Of a DNA stretch of 46,226 nucleotides, positions 18,211 to 27,094 are shown piece after piece (the first letter of the stretch is position 1; each line of letters begins with the position of its first letter). The DNA comes from an uncultured Bacilli bacterium (GTDB lineage: Bacteria; Bacillota_I; Bacilli_A; RF39; UBA660), in assembly GCA_944363605.1 (NCBI GenBank), contig CALVUM010000004.1, positions 1 to 46,226 of the forward strand, read 5' to 3'. The notes below the pieces were generated by a model that saw only the letters and a list, made by a program, of their open reading frames with translations, ran no database searches and was not told where the DNA came from. The position numbers and the translations under genes were made by a program.

Positions 18211-18255
18211 ACTTCCACTCTTTCTAACATGCCAATCAATTATACCACACAAAAT

Positions 18256-20037
18256 TTATTTTTTCTGAACAAATTCCCGAATTCTTCGAAATTTTTCTTG
18301 ATCACTTTTCTTAAAAAAAGCTAAACAACTTTCTAAATAATAAGAGAAAAATACATTTTTTCGAACATCATCACTTTCAAAACTCTCTCTTTTAACTTGT
18401 TGAAGTTCTTCCATAAGAAGTCTCCGAAATTCAGGATAAAAAAACTCATTAATCACATATTCTTTTGAAAACATCCAATTAAAATTATTTTTAATGAACG
18501 ACTCCATTTCTTTATTTTTCAAAAAAAGGGAATACCAAACAAGTTCTTTTTCTCCATTTTCAAAAAGATTATTCAAAAAATTTTGTTCTACAGCTTGCCA
18601 TAAAGAAATCATTTGTTCTTCTTTAAAAAGTTCAAATTCTTCTACAAAATCAAACCCAATTTTTTCTAGTTCTTTTAGAAATTCATCTTTAGAAATCTTA
18701 TGAAAAACAAATGAAATCAGAAAAAACAAAAGATTTTGAATTTGATCCACATCATAACTTTTAAATTCCTCTTCATCAAGTGTTTGAATAATACCATTTT
18801 CTGATAAAGAAAATGATGAAAAAGAAGAATCGTTACTTATTTCATAATTAACCATTCGATGTAAAGCAAATTTCTTTTCTTTGATTATATCTTTTTGAGG
18901 AAGAATATCTAAAATCATAAATGGAAAATAATTCACATTTGGAGCATAAACTTCATTCAAATAATCTTGAAATTCTACTAAATCTACAGTTTGATAAATT
19001 TTTTTCTCTTGTTCAAATAAATCATTTAAAATATCTTGATAAAACGGTTTTTTATCTTCATCTTTATTTCTTATATTGCACTCCATAATTTTTTCATAAA
19101 CATGTAAAATCCGAATCCCAAGTTCCTCTAATTCTAAAAATACCTTATGATATGTCAGAATATCTTTATATGTATATTTTGCATCTAGCAAAGAAGCATT
19201 TTCTAAATTATTTGCATGAAATTCACAAATGTCATCTTCCTGCTCAATTTCACATTCTTCTAATAGTCCAACTTTATATTTTAACAATAGACAATTTACT
19301 TCATGAAAATATTTTTCGCATACCAAATCAGGATCTAAACTAAGAAAATAAGCTTGTAACTCATTCCAAATATCAGATAAACAAGACTCCGAAAAATTTT
19401 TCAAACAAGATTCAAATAACAATAACAATTCTTCATGCACATTTTTATCAACATCATATTTTAACAAATTTTTATAAATCTTTTTTAAAACATTCATTTC
19501 CAGTTCAAAAGATTTTTCTGAATGTGAAAAAAAAGATATTTCATGATGAGCGTTTGCATTTACGAAAAATGAAAAAATTTCTTTTAATTTAGAAGTCATT
19601 TGCAAATATGTTTGACTAATTTGATATTCCCAATTTTTAAAATCAAAAAAAGCCTCAATATATTCTTTAAAATACGGAATATCATTAAAATACAAAACTT
19701 CATTAAAATTTAAAATACTAAAATCCTGAAATGTCAAAAACTCCCAAACGGTCTGTAATGAAGAAAATGTAAGTAAAACTTCATTAGATAAACTTTGATG
19801 AATAATAATATTGGATAGAATAGATTCTCCAAAATCAAAATCAGCATTTTGCTTTATTCGCACAACAACAGACTCCAATATATCATAATTTCTTTCAAAA
19901 TAACTTAATATACTTTTTTGTTTTTGATACAAATCTTCTAAAATAAATTCATAACACTCTTTATTTTCAATTTCTTGTAACTTTTGAATTTTCAAAATTT
20001 GTTTCCATATATCAAACATTTTATAAACATTTTCCAT
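18256..20037 (-). CDS. Large helical hypothetical protein, 593 aa
   Basis: Not recognised. The protein is acidic, rich in Glu, Phe and Leu and predicted almost wholly helical, without a signal peptide, membrane segment or obvious motif. Its 3' end lies 45 bases before the tex start, so the two are probably cotranscribed. Such lineage-specific helical proteins beside conserved housekeeping genes are common in this bacterial group; no function is claimed. Confidence 0.6.
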   Translation of the reverse strand: MENVYKMFDIWKQILKIQKLQEIENKECYEFILEDLYQKQKSILSYFERNYDILESVVVRIKQNADFDFGESILSNIIIHQSLSNEVLLTFSSLQTVWEFLTFQDFSILNFNEVLYFNDIPYFKEYIEAFFDFKNWEYQISQTYLQMTSKLKEIFSFFVNANAHHEISFFSHSEKSFELEMNVLKKIYKNLLKYDVDKNVHEELLLLFESCLKNFSESCLSDIWNELQAYFLSLDPDLVCEKYFHEVNCLLLKYKVGLLEECEIEQEDDICEFHANNLENASLLDAKYTYKDILTYHKVFLELEELGIRILHVYEKIMECNIRNKDEDKKPFYQDILNDLFEQEKKIYQTVDLVEFQDYLNEVYAPNVNYFPFMILDILPQKDIIKEKKFALHRMVNYEISNDSSFSSFSLSENGIIQTLDEEEFKSYDVDQIQNLLFFLISFVFHKISKDEFLKELEKIGFDFVEEFELFKEEQMISLWQAVEQNFLNNLFENGEKELVWYSLFLKNKEMESFIKNNFNWMFSKEYVINEFFYPEFRRLLMEELQQVKRESFESDDVRKNVFFSYYLESCLAFFKKSDQEKFRRIREFVQKK

Positions 20038-20090
20038 TACATACCCCCGAATAAGTTTATTATAAAAGTAAACAATATAAAAAACAATAA

Positions 20091-20111
20091 AAAAATCCTT
20101 ACCTAAGTAAG
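20091..20111 (-). terminator. Terminator of the lgt-secreted protein unit
   Basis: The hairpin CTTAC/GTAAG is followed on the minus strand by ATTTTTTT, 20 bases after the stop of the gene at 20131. Confidence 0.65.
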
Positions 20112-20130
20112 AACTTTAAAAAATCATAAT

Positions 20131-20619
20131 TCACTCTAACTCTTCTAAAACAATTCTAGCTTGAATATTTTTTCCTAAATCCAATTCATTAAGATTATGA
20201 ACTTTTAAAGTCAATACATAATCTACAGTCTCACCAGGATTTATTATTTCTCCATCATAAATTGTTGTAGTCTCACTAGGAAAAACCTCACTACTAATTT
20301 CAACACTTTTATTATATCTACTAAAAGAATAAGTAATCTGTTCTTTGGAATAAAGTTCATTGAATACTTCAGTAAATTTTAATTGATAATCTTTTACTTC
20401 ATCAGTTTCATTTTTCACTTTAATATGTAAAGAAGTCGTGCTACCTTCATGAATATTAGATAAAAGTAAATTTCCAGCGTTTTCATATTCTACAGTCAAA
20501 CTTTCCTTTTTTCTATTCGCATGATCAGAAAAATGATGTGAATAGGTATCATAAATTAAAATACTTACAGCAACCAAAATCAATAAGATAAAACATAATT
20601 TTCTTTTATTATTCTTCAT
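20131..20619 (-). CDS. Membrane-anchored extracellular protein, related to the C-terminal domain of the repeat protein at 41514
   Basis: A 162-residue protein with one N-terminal membrane segment (about 8-24) and a beta-rich outer domain. The outer domain aligns by eye with the last ~100 residues of the 866-aa repeat protein at 41514-44114. Both show F-x-x-V-[FY]-NE, then [IL]-x-YS-[FL]-S, P-S-E, and a final I-x-P-G/H-x-T-x-x-Y-x-LT followed by a strand ending in LE. The domain resembles the beta-sandwich of TasA/SipW-substrate-type surface proteins, but that is inference. It lies eight bases after lgt, so it is probably cotranscribed. It ends in TGA. Confidence 0.65.
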   Translation of the reverse strand: MKNNKRKLCFILLILVAVSILIYDTYSHHFSDHANRKKESLTVEYENAGNLLLSNIHEGSTTSLHIKVKNETDEVKDYQLKFTEVFNELYSKEQITYSFSRYNKSVEISSEVFPSETTTIYDGEIINPGETVDYVLTLKVHNLNELDLGKNIQARIVLEELE

Positions 20620-20627
20620 TGGCTACC

Positions 20628-21440
20628 TCAAAAATGGATACTTTCATGATTCGGTTCGCTGTAAAGATCTTCAAATTTTCCTTTTCGAGATTGAATCATT
20701 AACCCGAGTATAGAGATAATAAATAAAATAAACGAAATTATTTGAGCTACTTTAAATCCACCAAGCATTAAAGAGTCTGTTCGCATAGATTCAATAAAAA
20801 ATCTTCCAATGCTATACCAAATTAAATATATACAAGTTAACCCACCAACTTTTAGATACTTATAATGCCTTACAATAAGTAATACAATAAATCCTAATAA
20901 ACACCATAAAGATTCATACAAAAATGTTGGATGATAATAATTCCCATTAATATACATTCCATTAATAATAAATTCTGGAATATGAAAATTCTCTAAAGTA
21001 GACCGCAGTACAATTCCTCCATGTGCTTCCATATTAAAGAAATTTCCCCATCTACCAATCGCTTGAGCTAAAATAACGCCAGGAACCGCCATATCAACAA
21101 TTTTAAATAATCTTACATTATACTTACGACAATAAAGACTCATTGTAATAAAACCAGCAATTAAGCCCCCATGAATAGCAAGACCCCCTTCCCATATTTT
21201 AAAAATGCTCAGTAAATTACTTGCATATTGACCCCAATTAAATAAAACATAATAGGCTCTCGCCCCAATAAAACCAAAAATAATTGTCCAAAAACATAGA
21301 TTAAATAAAAAATCCTTAGGATAATTATGTTTTTTACCTTCCCTTAAAAGCAAGGTAATTCCAACAACTACTCCAACTAAAAGTAAAAAAGAATACCACA
21401 TAATTTCAAAGTTTCCAATTTTAAACATAACAGGATTCAT
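20628..21440 (-). CDS. lgt: Prolipoprotein diacylglyceryl transferase
   Basis: Transfers a diacylglyceryl group from phosphatidylglycerol to the lipobox Cys of prolipoproteins, in the cytoplasmic membrane. Seven membrane segments. Family signatures: FGFIGARAYYVLFN, GGLAIHGGLIAG, and the Lgt box AIGRWGNFFNMEAHGG, with the essential Arg and Asn. C-terminal RFFIESMRTDSL is also typical. I start at the second ATG (21440): the GGAGG ribosome binding site directly abuts the first ATG, leaving no spacing, but lies six bases before the second. Length 270, normal. Confidence 0.94.
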   Translation of the reverse strand: MNPVMFKIGNFEIMWYSFLLLVGVVVGITLLLREGKKHNYPKDFLFNLCFWTIIFGFIGARAYYVLFNWGQYASNLLSIFKIWEGGLAIHGGLIAGFITMSLYCRKYNVRLFKIVDMAVPGVILAQAIGRWGNFFNMEAHGGIVLRSTLENFHIPEFIINGMYINGNYYHPTFLYESLWCLLGFIVLLIVRHYKYLKVGGLTCIYLIWYSIGRFFIESMRTDSLMLGGFKVAQIISFILFIISILGLMIQSRKGKFEDLYSEPNHESIHF

Positions 21441-21490
21441 ACGCATCCTCCATTCTATAAATGATTATAACACAAAACAAAAAACTTTTT

Positions 21491-23392
21491 TTATTTTTTT
21501 AACAACAAACTTTGCTCTTCAAAAAACATATTCAAAACTTCATTTTGATGATTTAAAAAACTTGCTATTTCTTTTAAAAACAATTCATAACGATACAAAT
21601 CTTTATCATCAGCATTTTTAAAATAACATTCTTGAAACATATACATATTATAGTTATCACAAACTCTTCGCAAAGGACTCGTGTTATGTGAATAATATTT
21701 TAAACCAAGTCCAAAATGCCCTTTACAATCAGTCGAATAATAAGCTTTTGGGAATTTTTTCTCTAATACCTTCGTTTCACTTAAATAAATATCACTTTTC
21801 TTTTCATTCCGAAGCAATTCCCTTAACCTCTGGATATCAAAAATTTCAGTCGAAGTAACTTCATGATTTCTATACAAAAAAGGAAAAGAATGATAATAAG
21901 CAATCTTAGCAAGCAAATAATTTGCAAAAACCATTAAAGACTCCACAATTTTTTCAGCTGTTGACACCCCAATAATATTTGTATTAGACACATTTGAACT
22001 TGTACGATTTAAGGAAGCATAAATTTTATCTATATGTAAATATTTTTCAAAAAAAGGCTTTAATTCTGTAAGATAATGTAAAGTAGAAACATAAATAGGA
22101 TCATCTTTTTCAGTTTTTAAAATTTCACTACAGTGTTTATAAGTATCATTCTTGCCAACAAAAGCATTTTCTAATTGAACTGTGTATCGAATCAAATCGA
22201 AAGAAGTAGTAGAAATATCTACATAAATGCTAAACACCTTTTGCACATGATTTTCACATAAATTAAAGAGCCCTTGAGCTAAACATTTAGGAAACATTAA
22301 AATAGGTGGATCCGTATAAATAGTGACACATCGTTTTGTTGCTTCTTTAAGAAGTAAACTATCGATAGAAAGATAAGCTAAAGGATGAGCAATATGAATA
22401 CCCACACGATAAAAATCATCTATCTTTTGACAGCTAAATCCATCATCCAATTCTACCGCTCCTTCACCATCTACTGTATAGATAATAGGCATACTTTTTC
22501 TATAACCAATTTCTTGATGATTAAGTACACAAAGCTCACTTTCTTGCAAAACAGAAACCGAAAAATTTTTAGGTAAATTATACTGATATTTTAATTCTTT
22601 AAAAGACGTTTTAATTTCATCAGTATGCGGTTGATTCATAATCCATAGTTGCTTTTCTTTTGCCAAAAAAACTAACCATTTATTAATAAAATAACAATAT
22701 CTCTCTTCTTTTTCACCAGAAAATTTTTTATTTTTTAAAGCATTTTTAAAAGTATTTTCTAATTCTTGAATTTCCTTCAAAAAAAGTCTTTCTTTTCCAT
22801 GATTAAATAAAATTTGCAAGACCCTATCATAATAAAGAAGTTCATTTAAATAATCATAATTTCTTAAAATATGTTTTTCTAAAACTTCTAAATACTTATA
22901 AACTAGACTTAATAATAAAGAAAAAGCTTTTTCATCCAAAAAATTAATTTGATGAGGCTTTTCAATAAGAATATTTTCCAAAACTTCTAAGTTTTGAAGA
23001 TGAAAAATTAAATGTTTTAATAAATCAAGTTTAACTGCATCATATCTATAATCAAGAGCGTTAGCAAGTTCTATAGATAACAAATCTAATTTACCCATAA
23101 TTTTTTTCAAAAATTCATTATCTTTATTTTCTAATAATAATTTACGTACCAATAATCGAAGGGATTGAAATCTTTTATATGCTTCTTCTTTATGTTTAAA
23201 AGCTTTATATTTAGCAATCAGTAAAGCAGGATACACTGTAATTAAATATTCATAAGATTTAGAAGAATCAAAGTTTTGCAAACTTTTCTCATATAATTCT
23301 AAAACAGGAAAAAATTTTTCTTCAAAAGATAATGTTCTCAAAAAAACTTGATCATTATCTTGATATTTTTGAATAAGAAGATGAATATCCAT
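21491..23392 (-). CDS. RNase II/RNase R-like protein (RNB domain, altered active site)
   Basis: Residues about 300-600 form an RNB exoribonuclease domain: VDGEGAVELDDGF, then YRVGIHIAHPLAYL, the SPLRRVCDNYN block near the end. Four Asp residues bind Mg2+ in active RNase II. Here Asp308, Asp317 and Asp318 are present, but the position of E. coli Asp207 is Glu315. The first ~300 residues are helical and unlike the cold-shock domains of RNase II/R, and there is no C-terminal S1 domain. So this is an RNB-family member of unusual architecture with possibly reduced or changed activity. It lies between uvrA and lgt on the minus strand. Confidence 0.75.
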   Translation of the reverse strand: MDIHLLIQKYQDNDQVFLRTLSFEEKFFPVLELYEKSLQNFDSSKSYEYLITVYPALLIAKYKAFKHKEEAYKRFQSLRLLVRKLLLENKDNEFLKKIMGKLDLLSIELANALDYRYDAVKLDLLKHLIFHLQNLEVLENILIEKPHQINFLDEKAFSLLLSLVYKYLEVLEKHILRNYDYLNELLYYDRVLQILFNHGKERLFLKEIQELENTFKNALKNKKFSGEKEERYCYFINKWLVFLAKEKQLWIMNQPHTDEIKTSFKELKYQYNLPKNFSVSVLQESELCVLNHQEIGYRKSMPIIYTVDGEGAVELDDGFSCQKIDDFYRVGIHIAHPLAYLSIDSLLLKEATKRCVTIYTDPPILMFPKCLAQGLFNLCENHVQKVFSIYVDISTTSFDLIRYTVQLENAFVGKNDTYKHCSEILKTEKDDPIYVSTLHYLTELKPFFEKYLHIDKIYASLNRTSSNVSNTNIIGVSTAEKIVESLMVFANYLLAKIAYYHSFPFLYRNHEVTSTEIFDIQRLRELLRNEKKSDIYLSETKVLEKKFPKAYYSTDCKGHFGLGLKYYSHNTSPLRRVCDNYNMYMFQECYFKNADDKDLYRYELFLKEIASFLNHQNEVLNMFFEEQSLLLKK

Positions 23393-23446
23393 GAATTATC
23401 ACCTATATTCAGTATAAAAGAAAGATGCAAAAAAAGATAGCAAAAA

Positions 23447-26257
23447 CTATCTTTCTAAATATTTTTTTAGCCATTGTCCCGTATAAGATTCTTTTACTTT
23501 ACTTACTTCTTCTGGTGTACCAGTAGCAACCACTGTTCCACCATTTACTCCCCCATCAGGACCTAAGTCAATAATATGATCAGCAACTTTAATCACATCT
23601 AAATTGTGTTCGATAACCAAAACGGTGTCTCCGTTATCCACAATTCGATTCAAGATAGTTAACAACTTTTTAATATCCTCAGAATGAAGTCCTGTTGTTG
23701 GTTCATCTAAAATAAATAAACTTTTTCCTGTTGGTTTTTTTTGAAGTTCTTTAGCAAGCTTCACTCGACCAGCTTCTCCACCAGATAATGTTGGAGCACT
23801 TTGACCTAATTCAATATAAGAAAGTCCAACATCCATCAAAATATCCACTTTTCGTTTAATTTTAGGAACATTTTCAAAAAAGGTTGCTGCTTCATTCACC
23901 CGCATGTGCAAGACATCACTGATATTTTTTCCTTTAAAAGTAATTGCCAAAGTCTCTTTATTATAACGTTTTCCATGACAAACATCACAAGGAACATAAA
24001 CATCAGGTAAAAAGTGCATTTCAATTTTTTTAACACCATCACCCCAACAAGCTTCACAACGGCCACCTTTGACATTAAAAGAAAATCTTCCCTTATCATA
24101 GCCATGCATCTTAGCTTCTTTGGTATTGGCAAATAAATCACGAATATCATCAAATAATCCAATATAGGTAGCTGGGTTACTTCGAGGCGTTCTACCAATC
24201 GCATCTTGACTAATCATAACAACTTTATCAATGTTTTCTAACCCCTTTACTTCTTTACATTTACCAGGAATTTCTTTACTACGATAAAGTTGATTTGCCA
24301 CAGTTTTATACAAAATTTCATTAACTAACGTGCTTTTACCACTTCCAGAAACACCCGTAACACAAATGAACTTACCTAAAGGAAATTTTACGGTAATTTT
24401 CTTTAAATTATTTTCGGAAGCTTTCACAACTTCTAAATATTTACCATTTCCTTTACGACGTTTTTTTGGAACAGGAATTTTTTCTTTCCCACTTAAATAA
24501 CGTCCCGTTAAACTTTTTTCATTTTGCATAACTTCTTCAGGAGTCCCAGTCGCAATAACCCGGCCGCCTTCTGTCCCGGCACCAGGTCCTATTTCAACTA
24601 AGTAATCAGCGGCACGCATTGTATCCTCATCATGCTCAACAACAATTAACGTATTTCCTAAATCGCGCATTTCTTCCAAAGATTTAATGAGTTTTTCATT
24701 ATCTTTCTGATGAAGCCCAATACTCGGCTCATCTAAAACGTATAAAACACCAGATAATTTACTTCCAATTTGCGTGGCAAGCCTTATTCGCTGCGACTCT
24801 CCACCAGACAAAGTTCCTGCCTTACGATGTAACGTCAAATATTCTAACCCAACATTTACTAAAAAAGATAGACGATTATCGATTTCTGTCAAAAGTAAAC
24901 GACTAATATTTTCTTGCTCGTTACTAAGCTTTAATCCTCTTAAAAAATCCCTTAATTCTTTAATACTCATCATCGTCATATCGTATATATTTTTTCCATG
25001 AATAAAGATAGATAGAACGCTATCTTGTAACCTTGTTCCATGACAAACAGGACAATCCATTTCAATCATGTATCCTTCAAGCCATTCCCGAATCCATGCA
25101 CTTGTAGTTTCCATATACCGTCGTTCTAAATTAGGAATTACACCTTCATAGTAATCATTCGTATAACGAACATTTCCTGTTTTAGAAACATATTTAATTG
25201 CAACAGGTTCATCCGTTCCAAACAAAATTTTATGCCATTTCTCTTTGGGAATATTTTTAACAGGCATATCCATATCAATATCGTATTTTTCACAAACAGC
25301 TTGCATAGCTTGACTATAAATATTATTATCTAAATTATAAGCGACAATAGCTCCTTCATTTAAACTCTTCTCCTTATTAGGAATAATTAAATCTTCACTA
25401 ATCTTAAGCTTTGTCCCAAGTCCTTTACATTCTGGACAAGCTCCATATGGACTGTTAAAAGAAAATAATCTAGGTTCCAATTCGGGTATCGAAAAATTAC
25501 ACTTAACACAAGCATAATTCTCACTCATTAAAATTTCTTCTCCACCAATAACATGAAATAAAACTTTACCAGAAGCCAGTTTTGTACTTGTTTCAATCGA
25601 TTCAAAAATACGACTTCGTTCACTTTCTTTGACAACAACCCGGTCTACAACGACTTCGATATTATGTTTTTTATTTTTCTCAAGCTTTATTTCTTCATCT
25701 AAACTAAAACTTTCTCCATCAGCTCGAACCCGAGAATACCCATCTTTTCGTAAATCTTCGAATAAATCTTTCTGAGTTCCTTTCTCTCCATGAATAACAG
25801 GCGCTAAAATCTCTAATTTGGTACCCTCTTCAAATTCCATAATTTTATTTGTCATTTCTTCAATACTTTGACTTTTAATAGGAATATGATGATTTGGACA
25901 ATAAGGAACACCTATACGTGCAAATAAAAGACGCAAAAAATCATAGATTTCCGTAATTGTTCCAACCGTACTTCGAGGATTTTTATTGGTAGTTTTCTGA
26001 TCAATAGAAATACTAGGACTTAATCCTTCAATACTATCAACATCTGGCTTTTCCACATTACCAATAAATTGTCTTGCATAAGCCGATAAACTTTCCACAT
26101 AACGCCTTTGTCCTTCAGCAAAAATTGTATCAAAAGCCAAACTACTTTTACCACTTCCAGAAACTCCAGTCATTACGATTAATTTATTTTTAGGAAGCTC
26201 AATATCCACATTTTTTAAATTATTTTCACGAGCTCCTTTTACTACGATTTTATCCAT
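23447..26257 (-). CDS. uvrA: Excinuclease ABC subunit A
   Basis: The damage-recognition ATPase of nucleotide excision repair. It has two ABC ATPase halves: GVSGSGKSSLAFDTIFAEGQ near the start and GVSGSGKSTLVNEIL in the second, two signature motifs (TLSGGESQRIRLA and TLSGGEAGRVKLA) and two zinc fingers (CVKCNF...CPEC, and CEACWGDG...CDVCHG). I start at 26257 (MDKIVVKGA) because an AGAGGTG site precedes it and the family begins there; an upstream TTG in frame is not needed. About 936 aa, normal. It is not in an operon with uvrB, which is 12 kb away on the other strand. The three toxin-antitoxin-like cassettes lie just upstream. Confidence 0.97.
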   Translation of the reverse strand: MDKIVVKGARENNLKNVDIELPKNKLIVMTGVSGSGKSSLAFDTIFAEGQRRYVESLSAYARQFIGNVEKPDVDSIEGLSPSISIDQKTTNKNPRSTVGTITEIYDFLRLLFARIGVPYCPNHHIPIKSQSIEEMTNKIMEFEEGTKLEILAPVIHGEKGTQKDLFEDLRKDGYSRVRADGESFSLDEEIKLEKNKKHNIEVVVDRVVVKESERSRIFESIETSTKLASGKVLFHVIGGEEILMSENYACVKCNFSIPELEPRLFSFNSPYGACPECKGLGTKLKISEDLIIPNKEKSLNEGAIVAYNLDNNIYSQAMQAVCEKYDIDMDMPVKNIPKEKWHKILFGTDEPVAIKYVSKTGNVRYTNDYYEGVIPNLERRYMETTSAWIREWLEGYMIEMDCPVCHGTRLQDSVLSIFIHGKNIYDMTMMSIKELRDFLRGLKLSNEQENISRLLLTEIDNRLSFLVNVGLEYLTLHRKAGTLSGGESQRIRLATQIGSKLSGVLYVLDEPSIGLHQKDNEKLIKSLEEMRDLGNTLIVVEHDEDTMRAADYLVEIGPGAGTEGGRVIATGTPEEVMQNEKSLTGRYLSGKEKIPVPKKRRKGNGKYLEVVKASENNLKKITVKFPLGKFICVTGVSGSGKSTLVNEILYKTVANQLYRSKEIPGKCKEVKGLENIDKVVMISQDAIGRTPRSNPATYIGLFDDIRDLFANTKEAKMHGYDKGRFSFNVKGGRCEACWGDGVKKIEMHFLPDVYVPCDVCHGKRYNKETLAITFKGKNISDVLHMRVNEAATFFENVPKIKRKVDILMDVGLSYIELGQSAPTLSGGEAGRVKLAKELQKKPTGKSLFILDEPTTGLHSEDIKKLLTILNRIVDNGDTVLVIEHNLDVIKVADHIIDLGPDGGVNGGTVVATGTPEEVSKVKESYTGQWLKKYLER

Positions 26258-26360
26258 AACACACCTCTTCAAAAAGCATTAATATTTTACCACAAATAAA
26301 GAAAATATATGCAAAAATACTATAGCATATATTTGTTCGTTATTCAATGAAAAAATCACA

Positions 26361-26389
26361 TTGAAAAAAAAGAAAAACTACTGTATAAT
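26361..26389 (+). promoter_or_regulatory. Promoter of antitoxin RNA 1
   Basis: TTGAAA (26361-26366), a 17-bp spacer and a consensus TATAAT (26384-26389). Predicted start near 26396. Confidence 0.8.
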
Positions 26390-26395
26390 GTATAT

Positions 26396-26511
26396 ATCAA
26401 AGAAATTTGATTATAATTTTAAAGGATACATTTGAAGTTCGAATCAGATGCTATCCCTATTGTTTAAGATAGGCACCTGAAACACAACTAAGTTGTTTCA
26501 GATGCTTTTTT
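26396..26511 (+). ncRNA. Putative antitoxin RNA, cassette 1
   Basis: A predicted ~115-nt RNA from the promoter at 26361 to the terminator T-run at 26511. It has no ribosome binding site or reading frame of note. Its 5' part (26424-26456) can fold into a hairpin: GGATA pairs with TATCC, and CATTTGA with TCAGATG through one G-U. Its 3' end overlaps the stop codon of toxin 1 on the opposite strand, so it is antisense to the 3' untranslated region of the toxin mRNA if that reads through. This is how RatA and SR4 oppose TxpA and BsrG in Bacillus. Confidence 0.65.
26473..26511 (+). terminator. Terminator of antitoxin RNA 1
   Basis: The stem CTGAAA-CA-CAAC / GTTG-TTTCAG with loop TAA, extended by GCA/TGC, is followed by six T. 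The hairpin would also form in the toxin transcript, but without a T-run there. Confidence 0.85.
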
Positions 26512-26587
26512 ATTTTATTAATAATAGTATTATTATAAATAATAACAGTAATATTATGAAATAAAATGATTTTTCTCTTTTATTCAT
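26510..26587 (-). CDS. Putative type I toxin peptide, 25 aa, copy 1
   Basis: The 25-residue product starts MNKREKS, continues with 17 hydrophobic residues (Phe/Tyr, Ile, Leu) long enough to span the membrane, and ends in Lys. The ribosome binding site GGTGGTGAT lies at ideal distance from the ATG. A consensus promoter (26680-26652) precedes it. The leader contains a hairpin (26598-26620, CCCTTC/GAAGGG) whose second arm covers the start of the ribosome binding site, a feature of toxin mRNAs kept translationally quiet. A convergent small RNA ends at its stop codon. The same peptide is encoded in two more cassettes with synonymous changes only. Small membrane toxins of Fst/TxpA/BsrG type are built this way, but I do not recognise this family. 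Confidence 0.8.
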   Translation of the reverse strand: MNKREKSFYFIILLLLFIIILLLIK

Positions 26588-26651
26588 AGTATCACCACCC
26601 TTCATATTCTTTTTGAAGGGAAGCATCTGAATTCAAACGTATCCAAATATT

Positions 26652-26680
26652 ATTATAGCAAACACTTATTTGCATTGCAA
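26652..26680 (-). promoter_or_regulatory. Promoter of toxin 1
   Basis: On the minus strand TTGCAA (26680-26675), a 17-bp spacer and TATAAT (26657-26652). Predicted start near 26645, just before the GGATAC leader motif. Confidence 0.8.
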
Positions 26681-26709
26681 ATACCATACAAACAAGCCAA
26701 AAATTGTAT

Positions 26710-26738
26710 TTGAAAAAAAGAAAAAATTAGTATATAAT
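26710..26738 (+). promoter_or_regulatory. Promoter of antitoxin RNA 2
   Basis: TTGAAA (26710-26715), a 17-bp spacer and TATAAT (26733-26738). Confidence 0.8.
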
Positions 26739-26744
26739 GTATAT

Positions 26745-26862
26745 ATCAAAGAAATTTGATTATAATTTTAAAGGATACATCTGAAGTTCGAATCAGATGC
26801 TATCCCTATTTTTGGTAATAGGCACCTGAAACACAACTAAGTTGTTTCAGATGCTTTTTTTT
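26745..26862 (+). ncRNA. Putative antitoxin RNA, cassette 2
   Basis: Same layout as copy 1. Here the 5' hairpin (26773-26805) is perfect: CATCTGA pairs with TCAGATG. The C that differs from copy 1 turns a G-U pair into G-C, so the fold is kept. The stretch before the terminator differs from copies 1 and 3 (TTTTTGGTAATAGG here), so each RNA may act best on its own toxin. Confidence 0.65.
26822..26862 (+). terminator. Terminator of antitoxin RNA 2
   Basis: The same CTGAAA...TTTCAG hairpin as cassette 1, followed by eight T, overlapping the toxin stop codon. Confidence 0.85.
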
Positions 26863-26938
26863 ATTTTATTAATAATAGAATTATTATAAATAATAACAGC
26901 AATATTATGAAATAAAATGACTTTTCTCTTTTATTCAT
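26861..26938 (-). CDS. Putative type I toxin peptide, 25 aa, copy 2
   Basis: It encodes exactly the same 25 residues as copy 1. Three codons differ from copy 1 (Lys6 AAG, Leu13 TTG, Ile20 ATT), all silent. Its own TTGCAA/TATAAT promoter, leader hairpin and GGTGGTGAT ribosome binding site are intact, so it should be as functional as copy 1. Confidence 0.8.
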   Translation of the reverse strand: MNKREKSFYFIILLLLFIIILLLIK

Positions 26939-27002
26939 AGTATCACCACCCTTCATATTCTTTTTGAAGGGAAGCATCTGAATTCAAATGTATCCAAATA
27001 TT

Positions 27003-27031
27003 ATTATAGCAAACACTTATTTGCATTGCAA
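27003..27031 (-). promoter_or_regulatory. Promoter of toxin 2
   Basis: On the minus strand TTGCAA (27031-27026), a 17-bp spacer and TATAAT (27008-27003). Confidence 0.8.
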
Positions 27032-27059
27032 ATACCATGCAAACACCAAAAAAATGTAT

Positions 27060-27088
27060 TTGAAAAAAAGGAAAAATTAGTATATAAT
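27060..27088 (+). promoter_or_regulatory. Promoter of antitoxin RNA 3
   Basis: TTGAAA (27060-27065), a 17-bp spacer and TATAAT (27083-27088). Confidence 0.8.
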
Positions 27089-27094
27089 GTATAT

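Noticed and set aside
26320..26345. LexA/SOS box upstream of uvrA
   Set aside because: Only one GTTCG half site is present and the partner half does not match CGAAC-N4-GTTYG.
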